Shown: positions 1 through 9,895, counted from the first letter of the stretch. The stretch is 64,000 nucleotides of DNA from Croceivirga sp. (GCA_028284935.1 JANQQQ010000008.1:434001-498000); one strand, 5' to 3'. Program-made: numbers and translations. The notes: generated by a model from the sequence alone, not told the origin.

Positions 1-2
1 GC

Positions 3-2360
3 CTACTTTATGTTTTTATCAGAAGCGCCTGGGTGTCCAAACAGGATGTTGGTGAGGAAAAGATGGCCAAGATTGCCAAAAACATCGCGGATGGGGCAAT
101 GTCCTTCCTAAAAGCTGAATACAAGATACTATCCATTTTCGTAGCCGCGGTAGCCGTGCTACTGTTCTTTAAAGGAAGCAATGAGGCCGGAAGCAATGGC
201 ATGGTGGCTGTTTCATTCATTGTTGGTGCCATTTGTTCCGCATTGGCAGGTTTTATTGGGATGAAAGTAGCCACAAAGGCCAACGTACGTACGACAAATG
301 CTGCTAGGAATTCCTTAGGTAAGGCTTTGGAGGTGGCTTTTGCAGGTGGAGCCGTTATGGGCCTCGGTGTTGTTGGTCTTGGCGTTCTTGGTTTGAGCGG
401 ATTGTTCATGCTTTACAGTGGTCAAGGCTGGGAGATTGGTGAGGTGTTGAATGTACTTTCCGGTTTCTCATTAGGAGCTTCTTCCATTGCTCTTTTTGCC
501 CGTGTAGGTGGTGGTATTTACACCAAAGCTGCAGACGTGGGAGCTGACCTTGTAGGTAAAGTGGAAGCTGGTATTCCGGAAGACCACCCGTTGAACCCTG
601 CGACCATTGCTGATAATGTTGGGGATAACGTAGGTGATGTTGCCGGGATGGGAGCGGACCTTTTTGAATCTTATGTGGGATCTATTATCGGGACCATGGT
701 CTTGGGCGCCGCTTTTACCCAAATCCCAGGTTTTGCCGAAAACTTTGATGGATTGGGTGCCGTTTATCTGCCTTTGGTACTGGCCGCAGTGGGTATCGTA
801 ATGTCCATTATTGGTACGTTTTTCGTACGTGTTAAGGATGGTGGTAATCCACAGACAGCCTTAAACATTGGTGAATTCGGTTCGGCGGGATTGATGTTAG
901 TGGCATCCTACTTTATTATTACTGGTATGTTGCCCGAAAGTTGGTCATTTAATGGAACTGAATATGGTTCTCTAGGTGTTTTCTTTGCTGTAATCGCTGG
1001 TCTTGTTGCAGGTCTTGCCGTAGGTAAGGTTACCGAATATTATACCGGAACAGGTACAAAGCCAGTAAATTCTATTGTTCGTCAGTCAGAGACAGGTTCG
1101 GCAACAAATATTATCGCTGGTTTGGGTGTTGGTATGATGTCCACGATGTTCCCCATTATTTTGATTGCAGCTGCAATTTTAGTGTCGCATCATTTTGCCG
1201 GATTGTATGGAATTGCCATCGCCGCGGTAGGAATGTTGGCGAATACCGGGATTCAACTCGCAGTGGATGCTTACGGACCCATTTCCGATAATGCGGGCGG
1301 TATTGCAGAAATGGCCGAATTGCCAAGCGAAGTTCGCGAACGTACCGATAAGTTGGATGCCGTGGGTAATACTACCGCCGCTATTGGTAAAGGATTTGCC
1401 ATTGCTTCTGCAGCATTGACGGCTTTGGCCTTGTTTGCTGCCTTTATGCAAACGGCGAATGTTACCGGTATTGATGTATCAAAGCCGACGGTTATGGCCG
1501 GTCTATTGATCGGTGGCATGCTACCTTTTGTTTTTTCCGCCTTATCAATGAATGCCGTAGGTCGTGCTGCGATGGCGATGATTGAGGAAGTTCGTCGTCA
1601 ATTCCGTGATATTCCACAATTAAAGGCTGCATTGGAAGTGATGCGTGCCGTGGATTCCGATATGTCAAAAGCAACCGATGCGCAAAGAAAAACCTTTGAT
1701 GCCGCTGATGGGGTTGCCGAATACGATAAGTGTGTCGCCATTTCTACCCAAGCGTCCATTAAGGAAATGGTGCTGCCGGGCCTATTGGCCATTGCGGTAC
1801 CTGTGGCAGTTGGTTTCCTAGGTGGTGCTGAAATGTTGGGAGGATTGCTAGCGGGGGTTACGACCGCAGGTGTGTTGATGGCCATTTTCCAGTCCAACGC
1901 AGGTGGTGCTTGGGATAACGCCAAAAAGACGATAGAAAGTGAAGGGCGCAAAGGTTCTGATGCACACAAAGCTGCCGTTGTAGGGGATACCGTAGGAGAT
2001 CCATTTAAGGATACTTCTGGACCATCATTGAACATTTTGTTGAAATTGATGAGCGTGGTCGCCTTGGTCATTGCACCCAGCTTGGTAAGCCTAGCTCCTG
2101 CAGATGAGGTAAGTATGCTGAAAGAAGACGGTACCAAGATTTCCATTACCACGGAAGGAATGAAAGAAACCAAGGAAGTTGAAAAGCAGGTACGTATGGA
2201 AATGAGCAATACGGAAGATGGTACCTTTAAGGCAGTGGTTACCACGACGTCTGAAGTTGATGGTGAAGTAACGGAAGAGATAAAGGAATTTACTGGGGCT
2301 ACCAAGGAAGAGGTAAAGGCCCAGGTAGAGGCGTACAAAAAGGAAATGAAGATTGAGTAG
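3..2360 (+). CDS. hppA: K+-dependent membrane-bound pyrophosphatase (Na+/H+ pump), 5' end outside window
   Basis: This integral membrane pump hydrolyses pyrophosphate and exports Na+ and/or H+. The reading frame is open to the left edge: codons before the GTG at 33 encode [10 protein letters not shown], which matches the end of the first membrane helix of the family, so the gene starts upstream and GTG 33 is not the true start. The signature [20 protein letters not shown] lies around residues 195-215 (counted from GTG 33). The stretch [13 protein letters not shown] carries Ala where K+-independent enzymes carry Lys, marking the K+-dependent class. The ion pumped cannot be settled by eye. After the last membrane helix the protein continues for about 85 mostly charged residues (about 691-775, nucleotides 2103-2357), which is longer than the usual C-terminus. 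A strong terminator follows. Confidence 0.95.
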   Translation, partial: LLYVFIRSAWVSKQDVGEEKMAKIAKNIADGAMSFLKAEYKILSIFVAAVAVLLFFKGSNEAGSNGMVAVSFIVGAICSALAGFIGMKVATKANVRTTNAARNSLGKALEVAFAGGAVMGLGVVGLGVLGLSGLFMLYSGQGWEIGEVLNVLSGFSLGASSIALFARVGGGIYTKAADVGADLVGKVEAGIPEDHPLNPATIADNVGDNVGDVAGMGADLFESYVGSIIGTMVLGAAFTQIPGFAENFDGLGAVYLPLVLAAVGIVMSIIGTFFVRVKDGGNPQTALNIGEFGSAGLMLVASYFIITGMLPESWSFNGTEYGSLGVFFAVIAGLVAGLAVGKVTEYYTGTGTKPVNSIVRQSETGSATNIIAGLGVGMMSTMFPIILIAAAILVSHHFAGLYGIAIAAVGMLANTGIQLAVDAYGPISDNAGGIAEMAELPSEVRERTDKLDAVGNTTAAIGKGFAIASAALTALALFAAFMQTANVTGIDVSKPTVMAGLLIGGMLPFVFSALSMNAVGRAAMAMIEEVRRQFRDIPQLKAALEVMRAVDSDMSKATDAQRKTFDAADGVAEYDKCVAISTQASIKEMVLPGLLAIAVPVAVGFLGGAEMLGGLLAGVTTAGVLMAIFQSNAGGAWDNAKKTIESEGRKGSDAHKAAVVGDTVGDPFKDTSGPSLNILLKLMSVVALVIAPSLVSLAPADEVSMLKEDGTKISITTEGMKETKEVEKQVRMEMSNTEDGTFKAVVTTTSEVDGEVTEEIKEFTGATKEEVKAQVEAYKKEMKIE

Positions 2361-2390
2361 TAGATAGCTAATTCAAATACTTACAATGGA

Positions 2391-2420
2391 AAACCACGCC
2401 CTTAGGGCGTGGTTTTTTTA
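2391..2420 (+). terminator. Rho-independent terminator after the pyrophosphatase
   Basis: An 11-bp perfect stem (AAACCACGCCC at 2391-2401, GGGCGTGGTTT at 2405-2415) with a 3-nt loop runs into a T tract ending at 2419. It sits 30 bp after the pyrophosphatase stop and just before the convergent TonB-like gene; the A-rich 5' flank may let it work weakly for that gene too. Confidence 0.9.
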
Positions 2421-2439
2421 TTGTACATCTTTGTGGAAG

Positions 2440-3138
2440 CTATTGCAGGACAAAATTAATGGGTATAGAAAAAGGAACTTTGACCGGAGTCCCCCGTTGT
2501 TTTCCTGGAGTCATTTGGGGTAGTTTGGAAATGATACGACTCGCCTCTTCTTCCAGTAATTTAAATGGGCCACGAAGTTTAAGCTCATCTATACTTCCAT
2601 CCTTTTGAATGGTAAACCGTACATAGACTTTGCCCTCCTGGTTCATGGCGATGGCCCGCTCAGGATATTTGAAGTTTTTGCGGATATGCTTTTGCATCAT
2701 TTCCTGAAAACAGGAATACGTGTCAGTTGCATTTTCACACCCAGGGAAAATGGGTTTCTCCTCAACTATATTGATGAGTATTTCCTCAGGAATATCTTCT
2801 TCTACATAGTCTATTGTGGGAACACTGGGAATATGAGTATTTATATCGGATTCTATAAAATCAAGAATGTCCTCTTCCTCATCCGAGTCATTCGGTATTG
2901 GATTTTTTATCAGAGGAATGAATTTTGGCTTAGGTTCAGGCGGTTTTACTGTAGGTGGTGCCTCTTCGAAAACATAATCTGGATTTTCTAAATCTGGATA
3001 GTAAGATTCAGTAATATGATGAAAGGTTTTCCATTCCAACGCAATATAGGTGAGAGTCAAGACCAAGCTTAATCCAAACACGAAGAATAAACCTGATTCT
3101 TTTTCAAGGCGTAACTTTTCATTCTTTTTTACTTCCAT
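2440..3138 (-). CDS. TonB family energy transducer-like protein
   Basis: The 232-residue product has a short cytoplasmic N-terminus rich in Lys/Glu, one membrane helix (about residues 16-34) and a periplasmic Pro/Glu-rich spacer (about 58-75, with PPEPKPK). It ends in a TonB C-terminal domain (about 135-232) with the typical pattern YPERAIAMNQEGKVYVRF and QKDGSIDELKL. Such proteins couple the proton-motive force to outer-membrane receptors or serve as divergent TonB-like adaptors. No ExbB/ExbD genes are adjacent. Asp/Glu clusters in the spacer (NDSDEEEDILDF) make it more acidic than a classical TonB. It is convergent with the pyrophosphatase gene. Confidence 0.85.
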   Translation of the reverse strand: MEVKKNEKLRLEKESGLFFVFGLSLVLTLTYIALEWKTFHHITESYYPDLENPDYVFEEAPPTVKPPEPKPKFIPLIKNPIPNDSDEEEDILDFIESDINTHIPSVPTIDYVEEDIPEEILINIVEEKPIFPGCENATDTYSCFQEMMQKHIRKNFKYPERAIAMNQEGKVYVRFTIQKDGSIDELKLRGPFKLLEEEASRIISKLPQMTPGKQRGTPVKVPFSIPINFVLQ

Positions 3139-3288
3139 GACATCAAATTTTGGTTAATGCCTGGAATGTAAAACGGATAAAATGGTTTTAAAACCTAGAT
3201 TGAGGGAAACAGCTTTGCCGATGAGTAAAAATCCGAAAGCCAAGAAATTTATTCCCTAGACTTTTGGGTAGAATCCTAATATCCGTTA

Positions 3289-3903
3289 TTAAAACAACCC
3301 GTGAATCTCAGCATCAATACGGTTGATGACCTCTCCCAAGTCCTCTGGGTTGTCCACAAAATTGATGTTGTCCACATCAAATACCAACAATTTGCCTTTT
3401 TCGTAGGTATTGATCCAGGCTTCGTAACGTTCGTTCAATCGACTTAGATAATCAATGGAGATACTGCTTTCATATTCACGTCCCCTATTGTGAATTTGTT
3501 GCACCAAATTGGGTATGGAACTGCGCAGATAGATCATCAAGTCTGGAGGCTGTACCAAACTTTCCATGAGCTCAAACAGACTTTTGTAGTTATTAAAGTC
3601 ACGATTGGTCATGAGTCCCATGGCATGCAAGTTGGGTGCAAAAATGTGCGCATCTTCATAAATGGTACGATCTTGGATCACATTTTTCCCACTTTCCCTG
3701 ATCTTAAGGATCTGCCGATACCTGCTGTTCAAAAAATAGATTTGGAGGTTAAAACTCCACCGTTCCATTTGGGTATAAAAATCGTCCAGATAGGGGTTGT
3801 CTACGACATCCTCAAAATGCGCTTCCCATTTATAGTGTTTTGCAAGTAAAGAAGTTAGGGTCGTTTTTCCTGCTCCAATATTTCCGGCAACTGCAATATG
3901 CAT
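3289..3903 (-). CDS. Deoxynucleoside kinase
   Basis: This cytosolic kinase phosphorylates deoxynucleosides with ATP in the nucleotide salvage pathway. From the start chosen here it has 205 residues. The P-loop GNIGAGKT lies at residues 7-14 and the base-binding/catalytic DR motif is in QDRTIYED at about residue 75. The arginine-rich lid is in RGREYESSISIDYLSRLNERY. The ATG at 3903 puts the P-loop strand MHIAVAGN at the very N-terminus, as usual in the family; the longer frame (to 3948) only adds 15 residues with no family match. The substrate (dA/dG or dC) cannot be read from the motifs with confidence. Confidence 0.9.
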   Translation of the reverse strand: MHIAVAGNIGAGKTTLTSLLAKHYKWEAHFEDVVDNPYLDDFYTQMERWSFNLQIYFLNSRYRQILKIRESGKNVIQDRTIYEDAHIFAPNLHAMGLMTNRDFNNYKSLFELMESLVQPPDLMIYLRSSIPNLVQQIHNRGREYESSISIDYLSRLNERYEAWINTYEKGKLLVFDVDNINFVDNPEDLGEVINRIDAEIHGLF

Positions 3904-4004
3904 GGGGTAGTGTTTTTGTTGGCTATTTCTCAAAGTCGGAGCGTGCAATATACGAAGTATTACAGCTAGACTAAAAATAAATATGGAGATAAAAAACCTT
4001 CTTT

Positions 4005-4685
4005 TTACTGCACCAGCTTGTAGCCGTAGCCCCTAACATTGATAATTTTTATAGAGGAGTCTTTTGCCAGTTTTTTTCTAAGTTTCGTTATAAAAACGTC
4101 CATGCTTCGCGCGTTGAAAAAGTCATCATCACCCCAAATCCGTTTGAGTACTTCGGAACGGTCAAGAATTTCATTTTGGTTTTCACAGAGATGATACAAC
4201 AGCTCGGCCTCGCGATGGGTTAATGGAATGGTTTCATCCTCCCATAACAACTGTTGTTTTATGTAATTGAATTGATAGCCTCCTATGGGAATGACCTCCT
4301 TGGATTTCCTTTGCTGGGCCCGACCCAACAGGGCTTTGATACGGACGATGAGCTCTTCCATGCTAAAGGGTTTTTTCAAGTAATCGTTTCCACCCCGCTC
4401 AAAGCCTTCCACCACATCCTTGGTTTGCGATTTTGCTGTTAGAAAAATGATGGGCACTTGTCTGTCATGCTTTCTAATTTGGTGTGCTAAAGTGAATCCG
4501 TCCAGTTTGGGCATCATCACATCGAGTACAAGCAACTCCGGTTTTTCGGTTGTAAAGGTCTGCATCGCTTTTTCCCCATCCTCGCAGAGGAGGACCTCAA
4601 AATTTCGGGTTTCAAGACTTTCCTTTACAATCATCCCTAAAGCGGGTTCGTCTTCGGCAAGTAAGATTTTTATGGGATGGCTCAT
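4005..4685 (-). CDS. OmpR/PhoB-type response regulator
   Basis: The 226-residue product is a receiver domain (residues 1-120) plus a C-terminal winged helix (about 130-226). The acidic pocket is E11-D12-E13, the predicted phosphorylation site is D55 (LLVLDVMMP), and the switch residues T83 and K105 (DYLKKPF) are present. The end reads INVRGYGYKL, which is diagnostic for the OmpR DNA-binding domain. The start codon overlaps the stop of the sensor kinase gene by 4 bp (ATGA type), so the two are translationally coupled. The three GTTAAC half-sites upstream of the kinase gene are the obvious candidate binding sites. Confidence 0.95.
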   Translation of the reverse strand: MSHPIKILLAEDEPALGMIVKESLETRNFEVLLCEDGEKAMQTFTTEKPELLVLDVMMPKLDGFTLAHQIRKHDRQVPIIFLTAKSQTKDVVEGFERGGNDYLKKPFSMEELIVRIKALLGRAQQRKSKEVIPIGGYQFNYIKQQLLWEDETIPLTHREAELLYHLCENQNEILDRSEVLKRIWGDDDFFNARSMDVFITKLRKKLAKDSSIKIINVRGYGYKLVQ

Positions 4686-6142
4686 AGGGTTACTTTAAAA
4701 ATCGTGTGGTTTTTGTTCGGCATTAGTTCTAGGTCACCACCATGTTTATTGATGATTTTTTTGGAATAAAACAGTCCAATGCCAAAACCTTTTACGTCAT
4801 GGCGGTTTCCCGTAGGTACCCGGTAGAATTTTTCGAAGATTTTATCGCGTTGTGCTGGGTCTATTGACCCACCATTGTCGGCAACGCTGATTTCAATCCC
4901 GTCCAAAAGGGCGTTGATATTCACTTCAATCTGGTCGCCCCCATACTTAATGGCATTGTCGATGAGGTTGGCGATTGCGTTTTCAAAATGGAACACATCA
5001 ATATCACGTAGCAGTTCTGGTACATTGGTACTGAACGTCAATTCTTTCTCTGTGGTAATCAAGCGGTATTTCCCAACCAATTGTGTCATAAGTTGAACGA
5101 TATCCGCAGGCTCTCTGTTCAACAAGAGTTTATCGTTATCCAAAGTGGCCGTTTCCAACAGCTTTTCTACCATCTGGTGCAGTTTTTGCAACTGTTGCTT
5201 CGAGATGTCAAGATACTTTTCGGTCTTTGAAGGGTCGTTGGCCTCATTAAAGCTCTTGATGCCCTCAATGGCCGTAGAAACAGTGGCAATGGGGGTTTTG
5301 AACTCGTGGGTAATATTGCTGATAAGGTCGTTTTTGATTTCGGCCAGTTGTTTTTGTTTTTGGATGACATGTAAAAGAAAGAACAAGCTTCCGATGATTA
5401 GGACTGAAAGCAAGATGGATAGCAAGATGCCCGTTAGACTGCGTTTCAAAACCACTAGGGTGGGATTGTTAAATTTTAATTGTAAGGTTTCGTTGGGAGG
5501 CAGGTAGGTTGATTTTGAAAAAGTGGATAAGGGCAACTCCCTATTGGCAGTGGTCTGCCAGTTGAAGGTGCTGTCCTCTGTAGTGTGGGTAAATGCATAT
5601 AGGATGTCGATGTTCTTACGGTAAAGTTCTTTGTTAAAAAAGTTTTGAAGCTTTGGAAAATCAATGGTGTCCCTAACAAATGATACAATAATTTTGTTGG
5701 CCAACCCCTGAAGGTTTCGGATACTATCTGCTGCTTTTCCCCTAAATACGGAGACCGCAGTCATATTTCCCAATGTATCAACGGTAACACCTGAAGATGA
5801 ATCCAATATCTGCGTAAAGGCGCGTCTTTTACGTGACATGGTAAGTGTATCGTTATTTAATTGGAGAAAGAGGGAATCGATTTTACCAGGTAAGATGCTT
5901 CCAATCTCACTAGCTATAGTATTACTTGGTGTTTCCTTGCCCACAAAAGCCATAATATTCATTTTGGCGATTTCAGCAAAATACGCTTCGATGCCATTGT
6001 CAAGACTGATCTGCACTTCATTGATCAATCGCTGTTTGTTGCTCTGATAATTTTGAATATTCCAATAGACCTGTATGGCTATAGTAATGGCAATAGTGAT
6101 ACCAATCAAATACGCCAATCTGTTGAACTTGTTTTGTTTCAC
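4682..6142 (-). CDS. Membrane sensor histidine kinase
   Basis: The 486-residue kinase has one membrane helix at about residues 8-27, a periplasmic sensor region (about 28-235) and a second helix at about 236-258. A dimerisation/phosphoacceptor domain follows with H279 in SNITHEFKTPIA. The ATPase domain carries the N box (N396 in NLIDNAIKYGG), the D422-N423-G424 motif and the GFGIGL loop at 452-457. No HAMP or PAS domain is evident. The start is GTG at 6142. It forms an operon with the response regulator, in the kinase-first order. The divergent neighbours are a GLPGLI protein and an outer-membrane receptor, so envelope stress or import is a plausible theme, but the signal is unknown. Confidence 0.93.
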   Translation of the reverse strand: MKQNKFNRLAYLIGITIAITIAIQVYWNIQNYQSNKQRLINEVQISLDNGIEAYFAEIAKMNIMAFVGKETPSNTIASEIGSILPGKIDSLFLQLNNDTLTMSRKRRAFTQILDSSSGVTVDTLGNMTAVSVFRGKAADSIRNLQGLANKIIVSFVRDTIDFPKLQNFFNKELYRKNIDILYAFTHTTEDSTFNWQTTANRELPLSTFSKSTYLPPNETLQLKFNNPTLVVLKRSLTGILLSILLSVLIIGSLFFLLHVIQKQKQLAEIKNDLISNITHEFKTPIATVSTAIEGIKSFNEANDPSKTEKYLDISKQQLQKLHQMVEKLLETATLDNDKLLLNREPADIVQLMTQLVGKYRLITTEKELTFSTNVPELLRDIDVFHFENAIANLIDNAIKYGGDQIEVNINALLDGIEISVADNGGSIDPAQRDKIFEKFYRVPTGNRHDVKGFGIGLFYSKKIINKHGGDLELMPNKNHTIFKVTL

Positions 6143-6177
6143 AAATCAAATGTAATTACAAAATATGGGGAAGGTTT

Positions 6178-6208
6178 CGTTGGTTAACACACGTTAACGT
6201 TGGTTAAC
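6178..6208. promoter_or_regulatory. Triple GTTAAC direct repeat, 10-bp period, candidate response-regulator site
   Basis: Three GTTAAC hexamers occur at 6183-6188, 6193-6198 and 6203-6208, exactly one helical turn apart. The first and third lie in identical 11-mers CGTTGGTTAAC (6178-6188 and 6198-6208). The array is in the divergent intergenic region, 36 bp upstream of the sensor kinase GTG and 65 bp upstream of the GLPGLI gene. OmpR/PhoB regulators bind direct repeats spaced by about one turn. That the adjacent regulator binds here is inference. Confidence 0.6.
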
Positions 6209-6272
6209 CATTTTCCGGAAACGGATACTTCAAATTTGTGGTCTAGGAACAACCAAAATTTAGAAAGTCATC

Positions 6273-7112
6273 ATGAAACATTTCCTCTTTTTTATCGCAT
6301 TTGGCGTCTCAGCTTTTATCATGTCCATAAACGCCCAAGGATTTACCGGGGTAGCCACGTACAAGTCAGCGTCAAAAATGACCATCACAATGGATAGCTC
6401 AAAAGTTTCAGCAGGGGAACAAGAGCTCATCAACCAACAACTAATGAAAGCCATGCAAAAAGAGTACGATCTGGTTTTTAATGCCACGGCATCCAATTGG
6501 AAGGAAGTTGAAAAATTGGATAATGAAGGTGCCTCTGGTGGGGGAGTTGAGGTTATCATGATTGGTACGGGTGGAGGTAATGGATTGTTGTATAAAAACA
6601 CCAAGGACAAGACCTCTGTGGAGTCTACCGATAGTTTTGGAAAGCGCTTTCTCGTTTCAGGGGAACTGGAGCCCTATCAATGGGAAATCACCCAAGAAAC
6701 CAAGCAAATTGGCAGATATACCTGTTACAAAGCTATTGCCAAAAGAGAGACTACCCAAATCAGTATTTCTGAAGTGAACGATGAAAAAGAAGAAAAAGAG
6801 GAAACAAAGACCCAAATCATCAATGCGTGGTATACCCCGGAAATTCCGGTTAGCCATGGTCCAGATGCCTATTGGGGCCTTCCTGGGCTTATCATGGAGG
6901 TTAGTAATGGCGGCAGGGTTTTGGTCTGCAGCAAGGTAGTCTTGAACCCTAAGGATGCCGTTGCCATTGAGATACCCTCCAAAGGGAAAAAAGTTTCCAC
7001 CGAGGAGTACAAAGTGATACTGAAAGAGCATGCCGAAAAGATGAATAAGATGTATGGAGGGGGGAAGCGTAAAGGCAAAGGAGGAGACATCCAAATTAAA
7101 ATTAACGGCTAA
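6273..7112 (+). CDS. GLPGLI family secreted protein
   Basis: The 279-residue product begins with a signal peptide (MKHFLFFIAFGVSAFIMSINAQG) and contains the family signature YWGLPGLIMEV near residue 205. The preceding NAWYTPEIPVSHGPD is the usual lead-in to that motif. The C-terminus is Lys/Gly-rich (YGGGKRKGKGG). The biochemical function of the family is not known to me. Members are commonly encoded next to an outer-membrane beta-barrel protein with a carboxypeptidase-like N-terminal domain, exactly as here (38 bp downstream), so the two probably act together in the envelope. The gene is divergent from the two-component system and shares its GTTAAC-containing control region. Confidence 0.9.
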   Translation: MKHFLFFIAFGVSAFIMSINAQGFTGVATYKSASKMTITMDSSKVSAGEQELINQQLMKAMQKEYDLVFNATASNWKEVEKLDNEGASGGGVEVIMIGTGGGNGLLYKNTKDKTSVESTDSFGKRFLVSGELEPYQWEITQETKQIGRYTCYKAIAKRETTQISISEVNDEKEEKEETKTQIINAWYTPEIPVSHGPDAYWGLPGLIMEVSNGGRVLVCSKVVLNPKDAVAIEIPSKGKKVSTEEYKVILKEHAEKMNKMYGGGKRKGKGGDIQIKING

Positions 7113-7150
7113 CTACGGCCCACTTCCTACGAATATTTAACCATCAAAAA

Positions 7151-9838
7151 ATGAACAGTAGTGTTTCCAAGTTCCTAAGCGGGGCTGCGGTTTTCTTTTG
7201 CCTTATTCTCAACGCACAGAAGGTTACCCTAACAGGTAAGGTAATGGATTCTACAAATGCCCCCTTGGAGCTTGCCAATGTCATCGCCCTAAATAAGCGA
7301 ACAAAGGCCATGGCCTCGTATGGCATTACCGATGGTGAAGGTCGCTACCAATTGCGTTTGGAAAAAGACAGCGTATATATCCTTAGAATGAGTTTTCTGG
7401 GGTATGCGCCCTTTGAGGAAGATTTCAGGGCTACCACCGACCTTATCAAAAATGTAACCTTACAGGCAGCACCCAACCAGCTGGAAGGGGTTGAATTGGT
7501 TGAAGAATTCCCTATTACCGTTTCTGGCGACACGATTACGTACAATACCGATTCCTTTACCACAGGAAGGGAAAAAAAATTGGAAAATGTATTGGAGGAA
7601 TTGCCCGGTTTTGAAATCACCGATGAAGGCGAGGTGAAAGTACAGGGCAAGAAGGTGGAGAAGGTATTGGTAGAAGGCAAGGAATTTTTTGACGGTGATA
7701 CTAAAATGGCCACTAAAAATATACCGGCCAATGCCGTTAATAAAGTGCAGGTATTACGGGATTTCAATGAAATTACCCCCATGCAAGGGGTTACGGATAG
7801 TGACGCCCTAGCCCTGAACATCAAATTAAAGGATGGGAAGAAAAATCTTTGGTTTGGAGATGTTACTGGTGGTGTTGGGCCGGAAGAACGTTATTTGGCA
7901 CATTCCAATCTATTCTATTATTCCCCTAAAACCAGTTTTAATTTCATCGGAGATTTGAATAATATCGGGGAACAGGCCTTTACCTTGCAGGATTACTTTC
8001 GCTTCAATGGAGGATTGGCCAGTTTGGGAAGACGGTCCGGTTCCACGTTAAATTTATCGGGTGATGATATTGGTCTGTCATTATTGCAGAACAATAGAGC
8101 ACAGAATATTGAGACGCAATTGGCCGCCTTAAATTTCAATCACACGCCAAACAAAAAATGGAAATTTTCGGGATTTGGAATCTTCTCGGATGTTGATACG
8201 GATATCTCAAGCGTAACCAATCGTACCTATATCCGGGAAACGGGCGACAACCAAGAACTATTGGGTACTAGTACCTTACAAAAGAATACCTCCTCTTTAC
8301 TGAAGCTGTCTTCAAAGTTCACGCCAAATTCAGCATGGTATCTCACCTATGATGGTTTTCTCAAAGGTGCGCGCATCGAAGATAGGAGTAATCTATTTTC
8401 AGAATTCGAATCGTTCAGCAATACTATTGTCTCAAACGACCTAAGACGCCCATTTTCCATTGAACAATCCTTAAATGCCTTTTTTGCCAAAGACGAGCAC
8501 AATATCTTTTCCCTAGAAACAAATTACCTGTATAAACAACAGCTGCCTAATTACGCATTGTTATCAAACCAACAGCCATTTCTAGGAACCATTCCCTTAG
8601 TACCGGACGGTCCGTTTAACCTCTTCCAAGGCCAACAGATCTTTACGAATAAATTGGATGCTGAAATCAATTATTATCGGGTGTTGAACAATACCAACCA
8701 CTTGAATTTTAAATTGGGTACTTCAATAAACGGTCAGCGCATGCGCTCATCGCTCGTTCAACGATTTGGTGATGGTTCGGAAACGGAGTTGCCCACTCCA
8801 CAGTTTGGCAATGGGGCCCAGTTCGATTTTTGGGATGTCTATATGGGACTATCCTATCGCGCGAAACTTGGGAAATTGACGCTGAGTCCCGGTCTAAATT
8901 TCCATGTCTATGATACGGAAAACACCCAATTTGATGAGGTTTTTGAATTGGATAAAACCTTATTGTTGCCACAGATGCGTGCCAAGTTTGAGTTCAATAA
9001 AGCACAGAGTTTGAGGTTCGACTATAGTGCACAGGCAGAGTTTGCCGATATCCGTAATCTAGCGCAGGCCACCTTGCTTACGGGTTACAATAGCCTATTC
9101 GCGGGAAATCCCGAATTACGAAACGCTTGGTACCATAATCTCTCATTGAACTATTTTAACTTTAGTATGTTCAGTTTTACAAACATCAATGGAGGTTTGA
9201 CCTACCAAAAACGTTTTCAAGATATCACAAACACCATAAGGTTTGTTGGACTGGATCGTGAATCAACTCCGATTAATATCGATAATCCTAATGAGACTTT
9301 TTCTGTATTTGGAAATTATGAACGCCGTTTTCCGTATTGGAAAGGCCGTTTTGAGGCCAATGTATCCTATTCCAATTTTAACAATCAAATCGATGGACAG
9401 TTCAACTTCAATCGTTCTTTTACCCAAAACTACAAGCTATCCTTGGAAACTCGCTTTAAAGAGGCTCCCAATGTGGAAGTGGGCTTCGAGAAAATTTGGA
9501 ATGACTATACCTCGGTAAATATTGACAACCGCTTCGTGACCAACCGACCTTTTGCCAATCTTGAGGCCTACTTTTTAAAGCATTTTGCCATAACTGTTGA
9601 CTATGAGTATAACGAGTACAAGAATCAGGCAGGTGGCGTAAGCAGTTATTATGATTTTTTGAATGCTGCCCTTTTTTTTGAAAAGGAAGATAGCCCTTGG
9701 GAGATTAAACTATCTGGACTCAACCTTTTGAATACCGCTTCCATTCGACAGGATGCCTTTAGTGAAAACCTGATCAGTACTTTCGAATACTTCGTGCAAC
9801 CCCGTTATTTTATGCTCAGTGTTAAATATTCGCTTTGA
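7151..9838 (+). CDS. TonB-dependent receptor-like outer membrane protein
   Basis: The 895-residue product has a signal peptide (MNSSVSKFLSGAAVFFCLILNAQ), a carboxypeptidase-regulatory-like beta-sandwich at about residues 22-105 (VTLTGKVMDSTNAPLELANV... RYQLRL) and a plug-like region at about 110-225 (VSGDTITYNTDSF, VLEELPGFEI). A long outer-membrane barrel follows and ends in an aromatic-rich strand (FMLSVKYSL). The architecture is that of the TonB-receptor-like partner of GLPGLI proteins. No clear TonB box is visible. It is probably co-transcribed with the GLPGLI gene. The substrate is unknown. Confidence 0.88.
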   Translation: MNSSVSKFLSGAAVFFCLILNAQKVTLTGKVMDSTNAPLELANVIALNKRTKAMASYGITDGEGRYQLRLEKDSVYILRMSFLGYAPFEEDFRATTDLIKNVTLQAAPNQLEGVELVEEFPITVSGDTITYNTDSFTTGREKKLENVLEELPGFEITDEGEVKVQGKKVEKVLVEGKEFFDGDTKMATKNIPANAVNKVQVLRDFNEITPMQGVTDSDALALNIKLKDGKKNLWFGDVTGGVGPEERYLAHSNLFYYSPKTSFNFIGDLNNIGEQAFTLQDYFRFNGGLASLGRRSGSTLNLSGDDIGLSLLQNNRAQNIETQLAALNFNHTPNKKWKFSGFGIFSDVDTDISSVTNRTYIRETGDNQELLGTSTLQKNTSSLLKLSSKFTPNSAWYLTYDGFLKGARIEDRSNLFSEFESFSNTIVSNDLRRPFSIEQSLNAFFAKDEHNIFSLETNYLYKQQLPNYALLSNQQPFLGTIPLVPDGPFNLFQGQQIFTNKLDAEINYYRVLNNTNHLNFKLGTSINGQRMRSSLVQRFGDGSETELPTPQFGNGAQFDFWDVYMGLSYRAKLGKLTLSPGLNFHVYDTENTQFDEVFELDKTLLLPQMRAKFEFNKAQSLRFDYSAQAEFADIRNLAQATLLTGYNSLFAGNPELRNAWYHNLSLNYFNFSMFSFTNINGGLTYQKRFQDITNTIRFVGLDRESTPINIDNPNETFSVFGNYERRFPYWKGRFEANVSYSNFNNQIDGQFNFNRSFTQNYKLSLETRFKEAPNVEVGFEKIWNDYTSVNIDNRFVTNRPFANLEAYFLKHFAITVDYEYNEYKNQAGGVSSYYDFLNAALFFEKEDSPWEIKLSGLNLLNTASIRQDAFSENLISTFEYFVQPRYFMLSVKYSL

Positions 9839-9876
9839 TTTTTTTTGGTAAAGGACAAAAGAAATGAAAGATTTCC

Positions 9877-9884
9877 TATTTTTG
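9877..9884 (+). promoter_or_regulatory. Candidate -7 box for metK
   Basis: TATTTTTG matches the Bacteroidota -7 consensus TAnnTTTG at every fixed position. Transcription would begin at about 9889-9892, a few bases before the candidate SAM-II aptamer, which is the expected geometry. No TTG -33 element is seen at a good distance. Confidence 0.55.
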
Positions 9885-9895
9885 GCATCCGAAAA

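Noticed and set aside
1598-2338. A 246-codon open frame on the minus strand inside the pyrophosphatase gene
   Set aside because: It lies fully opposite a strongly conserved gene, has Ser/Thr/Ala-rich low-complexity composition typical of antisense frames, and shows no motif.
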